Origin: Lunularia cruciata
Lineage: Eukaryota; Streptophyta; Marchantiopsida; Lunulariales; Lunulariaceae
Length of the DNA: 64,000 bases
Direction: 5' to 3'
Assembly (NCBI GenBank): GCA_948567375.1
Contig: OX419761.1
Location: forward strand, 16,246,501-16,310,500
Shown here: positions 1 through 11,103 of the stretch, one piece after another
How the letters are laid out: each line of letters begins with the position of its first letter
Position numbering within the stretch: position 1 is the first letter of the stretch
Translations under genes and position numbers: made by a program
The notes under the pieces: generated by a model
What the model was told of the DNA's origin: nothing
Databases searched by the model: none
Seen by the model: the letters and a program-made list of their open reading frames with translations, nothing else

Positions 1-2387
1 GGCCAACTCACTAGTCTGCGAGATCTGGTAATTAGCAATTGTAAGTCTCTCGAAAAGTTACCCGAGTCGCTGGGTAAACTCGCATCTCTTGATTGGTTGT
101 ATATAGGCGGATGTGTTTCTCTCAAGACTATACCCCACTCGCTTGGACAATTAACATCGTTAGCACGATTGATAATCGACGGTTGCGCATCCCTCGTCAA
201 TGACCAGGCTAACACCAATTCTCGAGGACAGCTCAAGTCCCTTTGGAACTTAACCATTAAAGGTTGTGTGTCACTTCATAGCTTACCTGAATTTCTTTTC
301 GATCTTATACCTCTGCGAGAGTTAGTGATAGAAGGATGTATGTTTCCTGATATCATACCGGGTTCCCTGGGACAGCTTAAAAATTTACAACGGTTAGATA
401 TAAAGAGATCTTTATCCAATAACCTTGTGGTTGACCCTTTGCAGTATTCGTCTCTTAAAGCATTAATTATTCAAGATTGTGTTTCTGTCAATATTTTACC
501 AGATTCCATAGGACAGCTCTCATTTCTAGAAAGTCTAGCGATCAAAGGGTGTGTGTCTATAAGAGATTTTCCTGACCTTTTACAGGTAACATCTCTTAAA
601 TATTTACGGATAGAGGGGTGTCCATCCCTCGTCGTTCTACCCCACTCCATAGGACAACTCGCTTCTCTGGTAGAATTTACCATAAAAGAGTGTGCATCTC
701 TTGTAACCATTCCTGACCCTCTCCACCTCCTATCACTTGAAGTTTTGGTCATAGAGGGTTGCACCTCTCTCCGGGCCATCCCTGACTCGCTGGGACAACT
801 CGCATCTCTGAGACGGTTGACCATAGAAGAGTGCGCATCTCTCATTTCCATCCCTGACCCTCTCCACCTCGTATCTCTTAAAGATTTAGCCATAGAGGGT
901 TGCACCTCTCTCAGGGCCATGCCTAACTCTATGGGACAACTCAAATCCTTAACAGATTTGATCCTAAAAGGTTGTACAACCATCAGTAGTTTGCCAGATT
1001 CTCTAGGGGAACTTGCATCTCTAAAAGTTTTGAACACAGACGGATGCATATCCCTCAAGGACCTACCAAGAAGCATGGGACAGTTGAGATTGCTTGAGAC
1101 ATTGTCTTTGTCGGGATGCTTCGAAGATCTCCCCGAATGGTTGGGGCAATTCGTGGCACTTAAGGATTTGCAGGTACGGCATTGTCCCCGATTGAAATAT
1201 TTACCTGAGTCCCTGGGGCAACTCAACGCACCCTGAGATATCTCGAAATAGTCGAATGTGAGGCCCTTGAGAACCTGCCTGATTCTTTAGGACAACTTGC
1301 ATCTCTAAGAGTTTTGAACACAATGGGATGCACATCCCTCAAGAACCTACCAACAAGCATGGGGCACTTGAGATTGCTTGAGACATTGACTTTATCGGGA
1401 TGTTTTGAATGGTTGGGGCAATTTGTTGCACGTGAATATTTAGGAGTTAATAAAGTACACGAATGTCTTGGACAGCTGGCATGTTCAGAGCTAGGTCCTT
1501 TTGCTAGTCTACCAAAGAGCCTCAGACCGCTGACATGTCTAAAGGAGTTAACGTTGATGGGTCAGAACTTTGCGCATCTCCCCGACTGGCTGTGGCAAAT
1601 GCCGGCACTAACAGACCTAACCATACAACAGTGTGATCATTTAAGCCATATGCCAGACGTGAGCTCTTTAGGACAAGTAATTACACTCGAACGTCTCTCG
1701 ATAATTGAGTGCAAAGCTCTTAAGAACTTACCCGAATCTATTGGAAACATCGCAGCTCTAGAGACGTTAGTTATAAAAGGATGTATATCGCTCGAGAATA
1801 TACCTGACTCTTTAGGACAACTCGCACATCTTGCCGACTTACATATTGAAGGGTGTGTAAGTGTGAAGACCATACCTGACTCTCTGAGGCAGCTCCATGA
1901 TCTAAAATATGTGTATGTTGACGCATATTTGGCGATTCGAGTCACGTCCATTGTACAACTCAGATCTCTTGAAAGTGTAACAGTGGCAGGTGAGTACTCT
2001 GAGGAACTTTTGGGGGCTCTTAAATTGGCACAGCTTCCAGCGCTATATAAGCTGAGGCTACTACGGTGTGATTATTTCATCCATGTACCTGACTTGCTAC
2101 GGTCAACCAGCTTGGATGATCTGTTCATAGGAGATGATCTGTTCATGGAACATGATAATCTGCATGATCATTTTGGCTCATCTGAATTTGCTCGACTAGC
2201 ACGAAAGAAGCTCGGGCCACGGCAGTATCTGGAAATTCACGACTGTAGGTCTCCACGCCAATCTACATATGTTCCAGAGTCTATAGAACAGCTGATGTCC
2301 TTGAAGTATGTTCATGTAACTGGCCAGACGTCTTTACGCGTACTCGAATCTCTTTGGAGATTGCAGTCGAAGATAATTACCCGTTGA
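1..2387 (+). pseudogene. NBS-LRR-type LRR gene, 3' part (copy A), frameshifted
   Basis: The reading frame is already open at base 1, so the gene continues left of the window and only its LRR region is seen. It encodes more than 20 LRRs of about 23-24 residues on the pattern L..L.I.GC.SL..LP.SLGQL, the LRR style of plant disease-resistance proteins. No NB-ARC, TIR or kinase domain lies inside the window. The first frame stops at 1236. The same LRR series resumes in another frame from about 1238 and runs to a stop at 2387. The paralogue near 11.28 kb lacks two bases present around 1224-1232, so a 2-nt insertion here explains the break. Some fusion or programmed event, or an assembly error, cannot be excluded. 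The role would be pathogen perception by family; the broken frame suggests a pseudogene. Confidence 0.72.
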
Positions 2388-3890
2388 AATAGCTTTCGAG
2401 AAATTCTTCATGGCTCGAACCCAATGACCGTGAAACATCCTTTCTTAGTAATCCATGTGTGGCAGCTCACTTCATTTGGAACACTGTCGCTAGACTTCTG
2501 ACAACCTCTTGAGAATCTACTCTCGTTCTGATGCTTAATGCTGGGCATATGGATCTCTCACGTGCCATCAACTCAGCAGATAATGACAATTTCTGAATAT
2601 GTAGGCAAGTTAGCGAAATGTTTTCTAGAGTCTTTGCCGGCAGAATGAGTACCCGTAGTAAGTTTAGTAAGTTTATTTGTTGTAAGATACACAAGAGACG
2701 CAGGTGCTCATGACCGTTGAATTCAAATGTCCTTCAGTTCTTGAAGGGATGCTGCTGCTCTAGAGACTCTTGTAGACGAATAACAAATGTGCACTCACAT
2801 CTTACGAGTGATAATAGTGACGAGGATTTGTCTTCCATATTAGTTCGCGGTGATTTCTAGGTAAGTTTATAGTCCAAGTGTTGCGGTGATGCAAGTTGTC
2901 TTTAGAGGTTGAGCTTGGGTCATGTTCGCGACTTATATAGATTGGAATTTCTCCCATAACTCAAGTACACTTGATGATTGAAACTGACTTCAACTCTCAG
3001 GCAATCTAGGATTAAGATAACCACTGTGATAAACAATGTTGACATGGGAAGACACTGCAATTCTCCAACTTGTGAACATCAACAATTGTCGCCAAGCTTG
3101 AAAGGAAACTAAACGACAGACCTCAGAGGTACTCAGATGGCTAAAGTGCTCGTCCAGCTCTCTAACCTCTTACACGTTGGTATGAGTAGAGTAATCAACC
3201 TCCGCATGTCCTCAACTTTTAGGATAATTTCTTCATAGCACAACATCTTACTGAGAGACCTCAGCCCCGAAGCTTTGTGAGAACTGCTCTGCTTAACAGG
3301 TCAAGCAAGGAGGGTCAAAGGTTTAAACCAAACGGTCGGCCAGGTGCAATGTTGTGAGAAATTGAGCTTTTGGAGTAATAGTTGTCATTGTGGGCCATGC
3401 TTTGAATGCCTTGCATCCACTTAACGTGAAATGATACAGTTGAATGTGTGGATCGGAGGCCTTCCAGATCTTTCTCTCACGTCCGCCTCAACGTACTCCA
3501 AGGTCTCTATGTGTCTTCCTTCCGAACATATGATACTGTTCCGAAAGGGAGGGACCCCAGGTGGGATCAAGCAGAACAGCATTCCACCGAAGAATGATCT
3601 CGGAGTAGGCTGAACCAATCACATGCCGATATTTGTTTTAATTCTTTTGGAGGCATTGCTTAGACTCTCATATTATCCTGATTTGAGTGTACGAATTTGA
3701 TGAGATCTCTAGTTATCAATTCAATCAATTTAGTTGTTCGTGATCTTAATGTATCAAGGCTTGGATACGCAAAATGGACATTAGCTGCAGGTGATGTTGA
3801 TATCTTAGCGAAAGCTGAAGTGATCATGAAGTCATAAGTATTGGAGACACAGATGAGGGAATTTTTTTCTTGTCTTCCTGGCTGTGAGGG
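2388..3890. other. 3' flank of LRR copy A, noncoding
   Basis: I see no gene here. The stretch 2407-2900 matches 13005-13275 downstream of LRR copy B with scattered differences, so it belongs to the duplicated unit. The stretch from about 2905 to 4305 has no counterpart at the same place in copy B and was probably lost there, because part of it recurs near 8.7-9.1 kb. Confidence 0.5.
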
Positions 3891-4260
3891 ATGGATGCTG
3901 TGCAATCTTCTATGAGATCAATGACTTGATATATAGATGAAGGGGATGATGGCGCCAGCTTCCACAGATAATCAGATAAGGACATAAATGCTCGAGTTTG
4001 TCATGGATACTGCATGAGTTAACATGATATTGTTATGTTCAGGATACTCAGTTGGATAAACCGTTAATATTCTGGATCTAGGTGATTCCTACCGGGAGTT
4101 TTCTCGTCTAGAAACATGTCACAGAGTAGGTTCATCTATTAGAAAAACGGTCCTGGATCCAGGTGATTTCTACAAGGAGTTCTGTGGTCTAGAAACATGT
4201 CACCGAGTAAGTTCAAATTGCATTTCGTTCACCATTCTTGTAAACCTTTCTGTTTCTGCT
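3890..4260. repeat. Low-copy duplicated segment (partner near 8.69-9.18 kb)
   Basis: This block shares an ordered series of matches with about 8690-9180: the 'tatgagatcaatga' start, 'cagataatcaga', 'aggtgatt.ctac.ggga', and a later stretch before a 'ctgtttctg.ttg' tail. It is a diverged segmental duplicate inside the LRR cluster. No coding potential is apparent. Confidence 0.5.
4072..4214. repeat. Two-copy tandem repeat, period about 81 bp
   Basis: A unit starting 'ctggatctaggtgattcctac' less its last base at 4072 recurs in diverged form at 4153, with both units running through 'gtctagaaacatgtcac'. The corresponding segment near 8.9 kb has only one unit, so the duplication arose after the segments separated. 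Confidence 0.6.
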
Positions 4261-4699
4261 CTTTCTTATAACTTGCGCAAAGTTTAGCTGTTAGAGGTAC
4301 GGATCTTATCTATAACCTAAAGCAAGTACCAAGTTCTACCCGCAACAAGATTGAACTAAGAGGAATGAGAGTATGTGATTAAGACTGGAATATACTTGAG
4401 TGGAATAAATTATTCTATACTAAAAAAACAAAAACCACTGCTGAGAAGGTGCCAAACCCAAAACCAACAGGTACCAGAACTCGGAGCCTTGGACTTCGTA
4501 TAGATATATTTAAAATTCTAATATCTTATGTCTCGTTCACTATGTTCAGTCTTACGTGGGTATAGAACCATACTAACGAACAGGTTCATATTCATCACTC
4601 AATATATGAAATTTACTAGCTTTCCTGACAGAGTGAAACAGACAGAGAGTCCGAAACATTGGCTTCTTGCAAAGAGGTCCTGTTGCTTCAAGTGTACAA

Positions 4700-4932
4700 C
4701 TGAGTATTTACTTGCAAGTGCGATTGGTTCAGTGCTTCCTTTATCAACTCTCGGACTCAGCATTCAAAGTTCTCGTGGCCTCATCCAATAGTAGTATATC
4801 TGGGTTTTCCATGCAGCTCTGGCAATAGCCACTCTCTGAAAGCTGGCCAATTGTAAAGCAACGAACGGGAACTCGCATCCAGCCACACCGTAATACAATT
4901 TAGGTTTGTTTAGAGGTAACATTCGCCAACAA
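4700..4932 (-). pseudogene. ABCB transporter remnant (copy A)
   Basis: Read on the minus strand this is a collapsed piece of the ABC transporter gene found intact at 14.2-21.9 kb. Bases 4716-4838 match 14411-14541, the NBD2 part of exon 11 around Walker B and the signature region. Bases 4840-4930 match about 16495-16600, in the start of TMD2 (exon 9). The two are joined directly, so about 1.95 kb present in the intact gene is missing. A second deletion at about 4712 removed the 3' end of the gene. The flanking 4512-4710 matches 13905-14120. It cannot code for a transporter. Confidence 0.8.
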
Positions 4933-4984
4933 AGTTACGAGCGAATTCATGCTCATTAAGATCCATTAGGACCTTGGTAGAATT

Positions 4985-5235
4985 ATCTTACTTTGTTCGT
5001 ACGGTAATAATATAGAAAAAACAAATATAATATTAAAATTGTTTCATTTGTAAATTTAATAATTAAAATAAACTTAAAAATTAAATATTATTTTATTTAT
5101 ATAATGTTATAAATTATTTTATTTATATAATGTTATAAATTATTTTTTAAAATACAAAATGAAAATAAATATTATTTAAATTATTGAAGTTTATAGACCA
5201 TATGTAACCTATAATTTATATAAAGAAAAATATCT
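4985..5235. repeat. AT-rich low-complexity block with 26-bp tandem repeat
   Basis: This is almost pure A/T, in contrast to its surroundings. A unit of about 26 bp ('attttatttatataatg' followed by 'ttataaatt') is repeated twice in tandem near 5087-5140. No terminal repeats or coding signal were found. Confidence 0.6.
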
Positions 5236-6148
5236 AAAGTTTACCTTACCCAGTATGAGACATATCTAACTCTAATAGAAAAAGTCATTCAAACTACTAT
5301 TTATTCAGGTGTATAATGTCACATGCAGGGAGGAGGTCACATGTGGAGGAATGTGTCTATATAAAAGACCATGTGAAGACCGCGTGGGTATTCCCAAGTT
5401 CAAAAGTACTACAAGAATCAAGATCGAAAAATGTGAAAACTAATAACTCAACTGAACTCCCCAACTCAAACTCTTCCCGCATCAACCGGAGATCAATTGC
5501 ATATGGAAGTTTGTAGCCTTTTCTTTATTAATAAAAGCATTGTCCTGTGTAATAGCACTGCTCACTTATGGCTAACTTTTCCTACCCATGTCTTGAAGGC
5601 ATATCTATGAGACATCTCGTTCCCATATGCATCACAAATACTCACCGTGATGGAGGTAACCTACTCCAGAACAGCAACGTCAAAGAGGAGCTTGATACGA
5701 CGATAAACTGATTCAGACTCTCCAATTTCTTTAGTGAATATGTGGCACAAGCTTGTGTTAGGATGAAGAGTGGCGAAGCACACAGAATGGCTATTGAAGC
5801 AGGATTGATCTGCTTGAATACCTGCAGGATTGATCCTGTTTGTTTCTATCTGTACGGTGTGTTAATCCATCAGTGTATACTGATGGGGAAGACAGAGCTT
5901 GTGCGCGGCATGAAATGGCATGTCCTGCTGGCAGGAGCCAGAGAAAATGAGCTCTGGCATGGTTCCTTTTCCACCAAACTTTCCCAAATCGGATGCTTTC
6001 CGTAATCTTGGAAGTGGGGAAATTACCGCTCAATCACCATCACCTGTATCATAATCATTTGAGGTAGAGACTTTGATAAAGTTCAAGAACTCTATCAACG
6101 ATTTTAGTTATCAATCGGCATGGAGTTGCATGGTGAGCTCCATTCGTC
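5236..6148. other. Intergenic stretch, nothing recognised
   Basis: Short open frames exist (for example 5742-6005), but they match no family I recognise and show no conserved motif. This may be the decayed 5' part of the receptor-like-protein pseudogene that follows. Confidence 0.4.
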
Positions 6149-8480
6149 GTGTGCAATCTTCCTTTCCTTCAACTACTAGATCTATCCGGCAACTCACAGT
6201 CAGTATCGATTCCCAAGAGATCAGGGCATTGGGCCAAGATGGAAGTACTTGATTTGTCTCAAAACAGCCTCACAGGTCTAATGCCAACCGAGATTGGTGG
6301 TATGATAGAGCTGAGAATTTTGAGGCTATATGAAAATAAGCTAACAGGGGAGATTCCACTTTATCTGATCAGATGCTCCAAGCTGAAGTGGCTTGCTGTA
6401 TCCAGAAACTATATAACCGGGAAGAAACCACCGGAGCTAGGGGAGTTGGCCGAGTTGCAAATCTTGAACTTGTATACAATACACTGACAGGAGAAATGCC
6501 CGCTTCCTTGGGCAATTGCTCCGGGTTACAAACTCTCTCCTAGTTCTGATGGAATCCTCCCAGTCAAGTTGTCTTGCCTTGTCCTACAACAACTTGACTG
6601 GGAGGATTCCATCTGAACTAAGAGAATTACGAGAACTGCAATATTTACACTTGTACGACAATGGACTTAAAGGTTTGATTCCCATTACGTTAAGCAATTG
6701 CTCCAAGTTACTGAGGCTGAATTTGTCGAAAAATAATTTGACGGGAGAGATACCACCGGAGCTGGAGAACTTTAAACAGGTGAACACTTGTCGTTTTATG
6801 ACGATGGATTTACAGGTACTATTCCAGTTTCATTAGCAAAATGCAGGAGGTTGCAGACAGTTGATCTATCTACGAACAATCTGACGATGAAGGTTCATCC
6901 GCACCTATGGCAGTTAAAGGATTTGAAGAACCTTATCTTTTATGAGAACGAACTCACTGGCAGCATTCCAGTTACCCTAGTAAATTGCTCCGAGCTGAAG
7001 TTGCTTGATCTGGCTATAAACTACTTGGCAGGAGAGATACCGTCAGAGCTCGGAAGACTCATAGAGTTGCGGAATATGGACCTGGAGGACAATATACTAA
7101 CAGGTACTATCCCTTATCGTTTGGGCAACTTTGGAGGTTGCTCCGTCCTTGCCTTTCCACTATTCGAATCAGGGGTTTCATTCCCGGGTGTTTGGGTAAT
7201 TGCTCGTCATTGGAAACTCTGCATCTCCATTTGAATCGGCTGTTACGATCGAAACTTTTGAGCCGCGGTAGCTTAAAGCTCCTGACAGCAGTGCTGTTGT
7301 TTGGAAATCAGCTTTCTGGCACTATTCCTAGAAATTTGGGTACCTCTGTACATGCTTTGGAGAATCTTGATATTTCTGACAATCAGCTGGAAGGTCATAT
7401 ACCGCATAACGTCGGCAGTCTATTCTCGTTAGTTTGACTCCGACTTGGCCATAATAGAGTCGATGGACTCCTTCCAAGTATTCTCGGTCGGAAAGGGAGC
7501 TTTCCGGAAATCCTCACGGTTGCAAACATTCTTATCATCGGTCCAATTCCTGCTTTCCTTAGGTGATTGTAGTAATTTGTCATTGCTCGATTTGAGCATA
7601 ACATCGTCCATGATTCCTTGCCATCAAGTTTACACTATTTAACAAAATCGCTCCGAGTTCTTCTGGTAGGATCCAACAACTTGACGGGTCGATTTACCAA
7701 TGGGATGGCGTCGCTGATCACTCTCCAGGTTCTGGACCCGTCAAACAATAGGTTTTACGGGTACCTCCCAGAAAACTTACCAAAGTTGCAAGGTTTCACA
7801 CGATCAAGTGAAAACAGCAGTAGCTTCAACAGTGGCGAGGTCCGGAAGGGTTGGTGGTGTTTGCTTAAGTCCAAGATCTCCATTTGGAGTACCGGGTATC
7901 GCTTTGAAATTCCTTTAATATATTCCGAAACCATTTCACCGGTCCCATTTCTGAGGCTTGGGCAGTCTTCGCGGTATGTTGTACTTGACTCTTTCCAGCA
8001 ACAGGTTTGAAGGGTCCATACCTTCCAGTCTCTCAAATCTCACCAGGTTGGAATCCCTGGACCTTAGTAATAACGACTTGCCCGGGAGAATACCGGTGAC
8101 TAAATGTGAGCTGCAACGATCGAGAGGGTCGATTCCTACTTCTACCCAACTTCAGTCAATGAAGACGAAAAGGTTCGAATGAAATCCTGGACTCTGCGGG
8201 CTGCCTTTGAATCCTTGTAGAGCGTCTCCGAAAGCCGGAAAGAGCCAATCCAGCAGTGTCGAGAGCTAAGAATATTGATGACATATTGCCATGGAGATCA
8301 ATGAGTTGGTCTAGTTTTCTGCTCTTTTAGTAGGAATCGTGGCAGGCTTTAATGTTGCAGTAGCAGTCTTCTTTGGTTCGAAGCGATTAAGGCGGTTCAT
8401 GTTCAACCGAACGCCCAAGCCAAATATCTATGTGGTTTCTGTAAATTTACATCCTTCCAGGACAGTTCAATCTTTTTAAC
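6149..8480 (+). pseudogene. LRR receptor-like protein (RLP) pseudogene
   Basis: Across all three forward frames there is a continuous series of 24-residue LRRs on the pattern L..L.LS.N.LTG.IP..L, split by stops and frameshifts near 6487, 6540, 6790, 7130-7200, 7437, 7600 and 8010. The end is characteristic of receptor-like proteins: GSIPTSTQLQSM, then RFE, a TGA where the family has Gly, and NPGLCGLPLNPC. A hydrophobic segment at about 8318-8370 (LLVGIVAGFNVAVAVFF) follows, then a basic KRLRRF and a short tail without kinase. An intact gene would be a plasma-membrane receptor lacking a cytoplasmic kinase. No domain beyond the short tail was found. It sits between the two copies of the resistance-type LRR gene but is unrelated to them in repeat type. 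Confidence 0.85.
6548..6613. repeat. Perfect 25-bp inverted repeat, 16-nt loop
   Basis: Bases 6548-6572 are the exact reverse complement of 6589-6613, with 6573-6588 as the loop. The right arm is the normal LRR coding sequence (frame NNLTGRIPSEL). The left arm is the same sequence flipped and replaces LRR code, introducing stops. This looks like a fold-back template-switch mutation in the RLP pseudogene. Confidence 0.92.
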
Positions 8481-8639
8481 ACAGTCAACAGTTCTTATTT
8501 TCGCGAACAAATTTGTCTGTATTGAGATATTTGTCCGAACTCCACCGGCGCGGATAAATGAGTTTCCAATGAACTTGCAAGGCATCCGTCCATTTAATTG
8601 ACTTTCTTAACTCATGAATATTGATGTCAAATTACTTAT

Positions 8640-9190
8640 CTCCTTTGCTACGCAAAATAGATGCCTTGCAATGCAAAATAGATGCCTTGCAAAGCCTTCT
8701 ATGAGATCAATGAGATGAGCTACTTATGTACTATTGGTTAACTGGAATTGATGTAGACGATGTTGGTGCGAGCCATCTCAGATAATCAGAATAGGACAGA
8801 GATGCTCCAGAGCATTCTACTTCATGAGTCACTCTGGTATTCGTTATGACCATGATGTCCAATTGAGTAAACAGCTCGTTTGTGATCAAGGGTGCTCAGG
8901 ATAGACCAAGGTGATTGCTACAGGGAAGACGCCTGTCTTGACACAGTGAATTCTTTTATGCGTATCATTCTTTTTGCACTTTACTTTCAAAAGGATTAAT
9001 ACGCTAAAAGAACCCTAAACTCTCCTGAAGCCCTAAACTCTCCTGAAGATATTGATTTTATCACCTGCAGCGATCACCAAGTTCTACACCGAAGGAAGCA
9101 ATAAAACACTCATATCTTAGATTTTGAAATGATGCAATTGTTCATCATCCACTGTTCTTGTATGGACTGATGTTTCTGTTTGTGGAGTAA
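8640..9190. repeat. Diverged duplicate of the 3.89-4.26 kb segment
   Basis: This carries the same ordered landmarks as 3890-4330, including the 'accaagttctac' stretch near 9075. It lies just upstream of the hydrolase fragment. It includes a short tandem repeat of 'aaccctaaactctcctgaag' type near 9010-9048. No gene is seen in it. Confidence 0.5.
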
Positions 9191-9289
9191 AATTCTGAGA
9201 CAGGGGAGCACATTATGGAAGAAAAACGTCGGGCCGGGAAAGAGAGCCTGTGTCATTCGTAGGGGTTACTTGAAATACTCACAGAGGCA

Positions 9290-9961
9290 GTTGAGAAAAC
9301 AATCGGACCGACTACCTTGGAAGTGATATTCTTCCATGGACTTTCATGGGGGTTGTGAAGGTGCGTTCACCCAAACGTGGATGCAGGGAGACAACTCAGC
9401 ATGCTGGCTGAACACATGGCTTGTCCAGCATCTCCCTCAGCTCGCATTCTCTAGTTCTTACGATTGCAGCATCCGAAAACTCTTTCTCACGTGGAAGATA
9501 TGGATATGTATGGCACAGGAGAATTTCTTGCCCAATCTCTGATCGAATTTGGAAAGGTTGGTCAGAACTGTGAAGTTGTTCTAGTCGGCCACTGTTTGGG
9601 TGGAGTGGTGATGAAAGAGATATGCCTGAGAGCGAGCGCAATGTCTGGAATCGGTGGATATCTCAATTTCTTGAGAGATGTACTAGGACCTGTTCTTTCA
9701 CGGGGTTGCTCAATTAGGTTAAAGAATGTGTTGAAGTCCTCCACAAAGCATAAAAGTCCTTTACTTCTATATATGGAGCTCCTAAGTGCAGGGGCTGCTA
9801 GAGTGACTGAGGATTTCACAAAGTTGCGGAATGAATATGAGTGGCAGACATACGGCGTTCTGGAAGCGAATGAGTCTCAACTCCCAACTGGATCGGGAGT
9901 ACTCAGCAGATTATCCAAGGTAATCGTTCTTGTACCTTATCGTGGGAAACTATTCCCATAG
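9290..9961 (+). pseudogene. SERAC1-like alpha/beta-hydrolase fragment, frameshifted
   Basis: Three frames carry successive parts of one hydrolase domain. TTLEVIFFHGLSWG (from about 9310) is the first beta strand and oxyanion region. AFTQTWMQGDN and CWLNTWLVQHLPQLA (about 9365-9450) follow in a second frame. The stretch 9490-9920 continues with MDMYGTGEFLAQSLIEFG, the nucleophile elbow LVGHCLGGVVMKE, and a lid and helical part ending SRLSK at a GT donor. Frameshifts lie near 9350 and 9475. The elbow reads G-H-C-L-G-G, where the lipase consensus has Ser; Cys may be normal for this plant family. Such hydrolase domains occur alone, and in liverworts also fused to NBS-LRRs. Here LRR sequence lies 1.1 kb downstream on the same strand, but no NB-ARC is visible between. 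Confidence 0.68.
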
Positions 9962-11100
9962 CAGCTATACGATGCTATTGATACTCTGTATCTGTAAACA
10001 TCTGAGAATTGCAGCATACGCCAGTGGTGTTTACTTGTGTCTATTACTCGTTTTGATAGTTGTGAGAACATACACATTACGCGAGGAATTTCTTTTGCTC
10101 ATTACTCTTCATCACCGTCCTCTGAGCACTCGACCTCGTTTGACATTAAAATGGGCCCCCTACTAGGCCTAGGGGTGAAAATTAGTAGGTACTTACGGAC
10201 TTATTCTACTATTCTACTCACTAACTTGCACACCGGGTGTGCTGTGATATCGGGTCTCCTGCAATAGTGCTGACGCTCCTAGAGAAGTTCGATATCTTCC
10301 TTGGTTTCTCCTTTGAATGCATTATTGTCTTCTTGCTGTTATTCGATATTTCAGAGTCATTTTAACACATAGATGAATTCCGTACCTAAACATGTATTGT
10401 CCGAGTTAATATAGGTACGTAACAGATCACTCAGTATACCATTCTTGAATGTGTTTACTTCCATTCTCTACTTGTTTTACTGCTTTCAGTTTTCAATTTC
10501 TACGCTCGGACTACAGACAGAAAAGCCCTGGTATGTTCTCGCCTTTTCTCCCCCTACCACCACATTCTCGCTGCTCTGCTGCAAAGTTTTCTCACTCTCT
10601 TACCTCTTGCTGCGTGCTTACTGTTAATCGATGCTGTTTAAGAACCATTTGTAAAGATAGGATAGCGAAATAATAAGGGAAGGTCACAACTGTCCTTGGC
10701 CTCCCCTTCCCCCGCCGTTTCGTCGAGCAAACCCTCATAGGAAGTAACCGAGTGGGTCCTGATACACTCATTGAGCAAACAGAACTACTACCACACCCCG
10801 ATTTCTGGGCACGAATGGGGGCACTGATGAAGTCATTCCATATTTCGTAGTTACCATGAAATTCTTGTTACTTCCTTCTGGAGTTAAGTGTTGATAGACT
10901 CATGTTGATATGGAACATGGCGGGGTAAACCCGGTACTCAGACACAGCTTTTTGAGGGCTTAGGAAGCTTATTGCAACTTTTGTTTTGGATTTAGCCGTG
11001 CTGTGACATGAATATTAATAAAATCTCTTCAGATTTAGGGGCATGTAAAATCTTGAAATGTTACGCTCTTGGTTAAGACAACTCAAACGACTGGAACATC
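9962..11100. other. Gap between hydrolase and LRR debris, nothing recognised
   Basis: I find no P-loop (GxGKT), kinase-2 or GLPL motif in any frame, so the NB-ARC domain expected between a hydrolase and an LRR domain is absent or beyond recognition. Short open frames near 10.0-10.2 and 10.4-10.7 kb match nothing known to me. Confidence 0.45.
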
Positions 11101-11103
11101 TTA

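Noticed and set aside
471-1226. 251-codon open frame antisense to LRR copy A
   Set aside because: It is a shadow of the repetitive LRR code; the peptide repeats only mirror the sense repeats.
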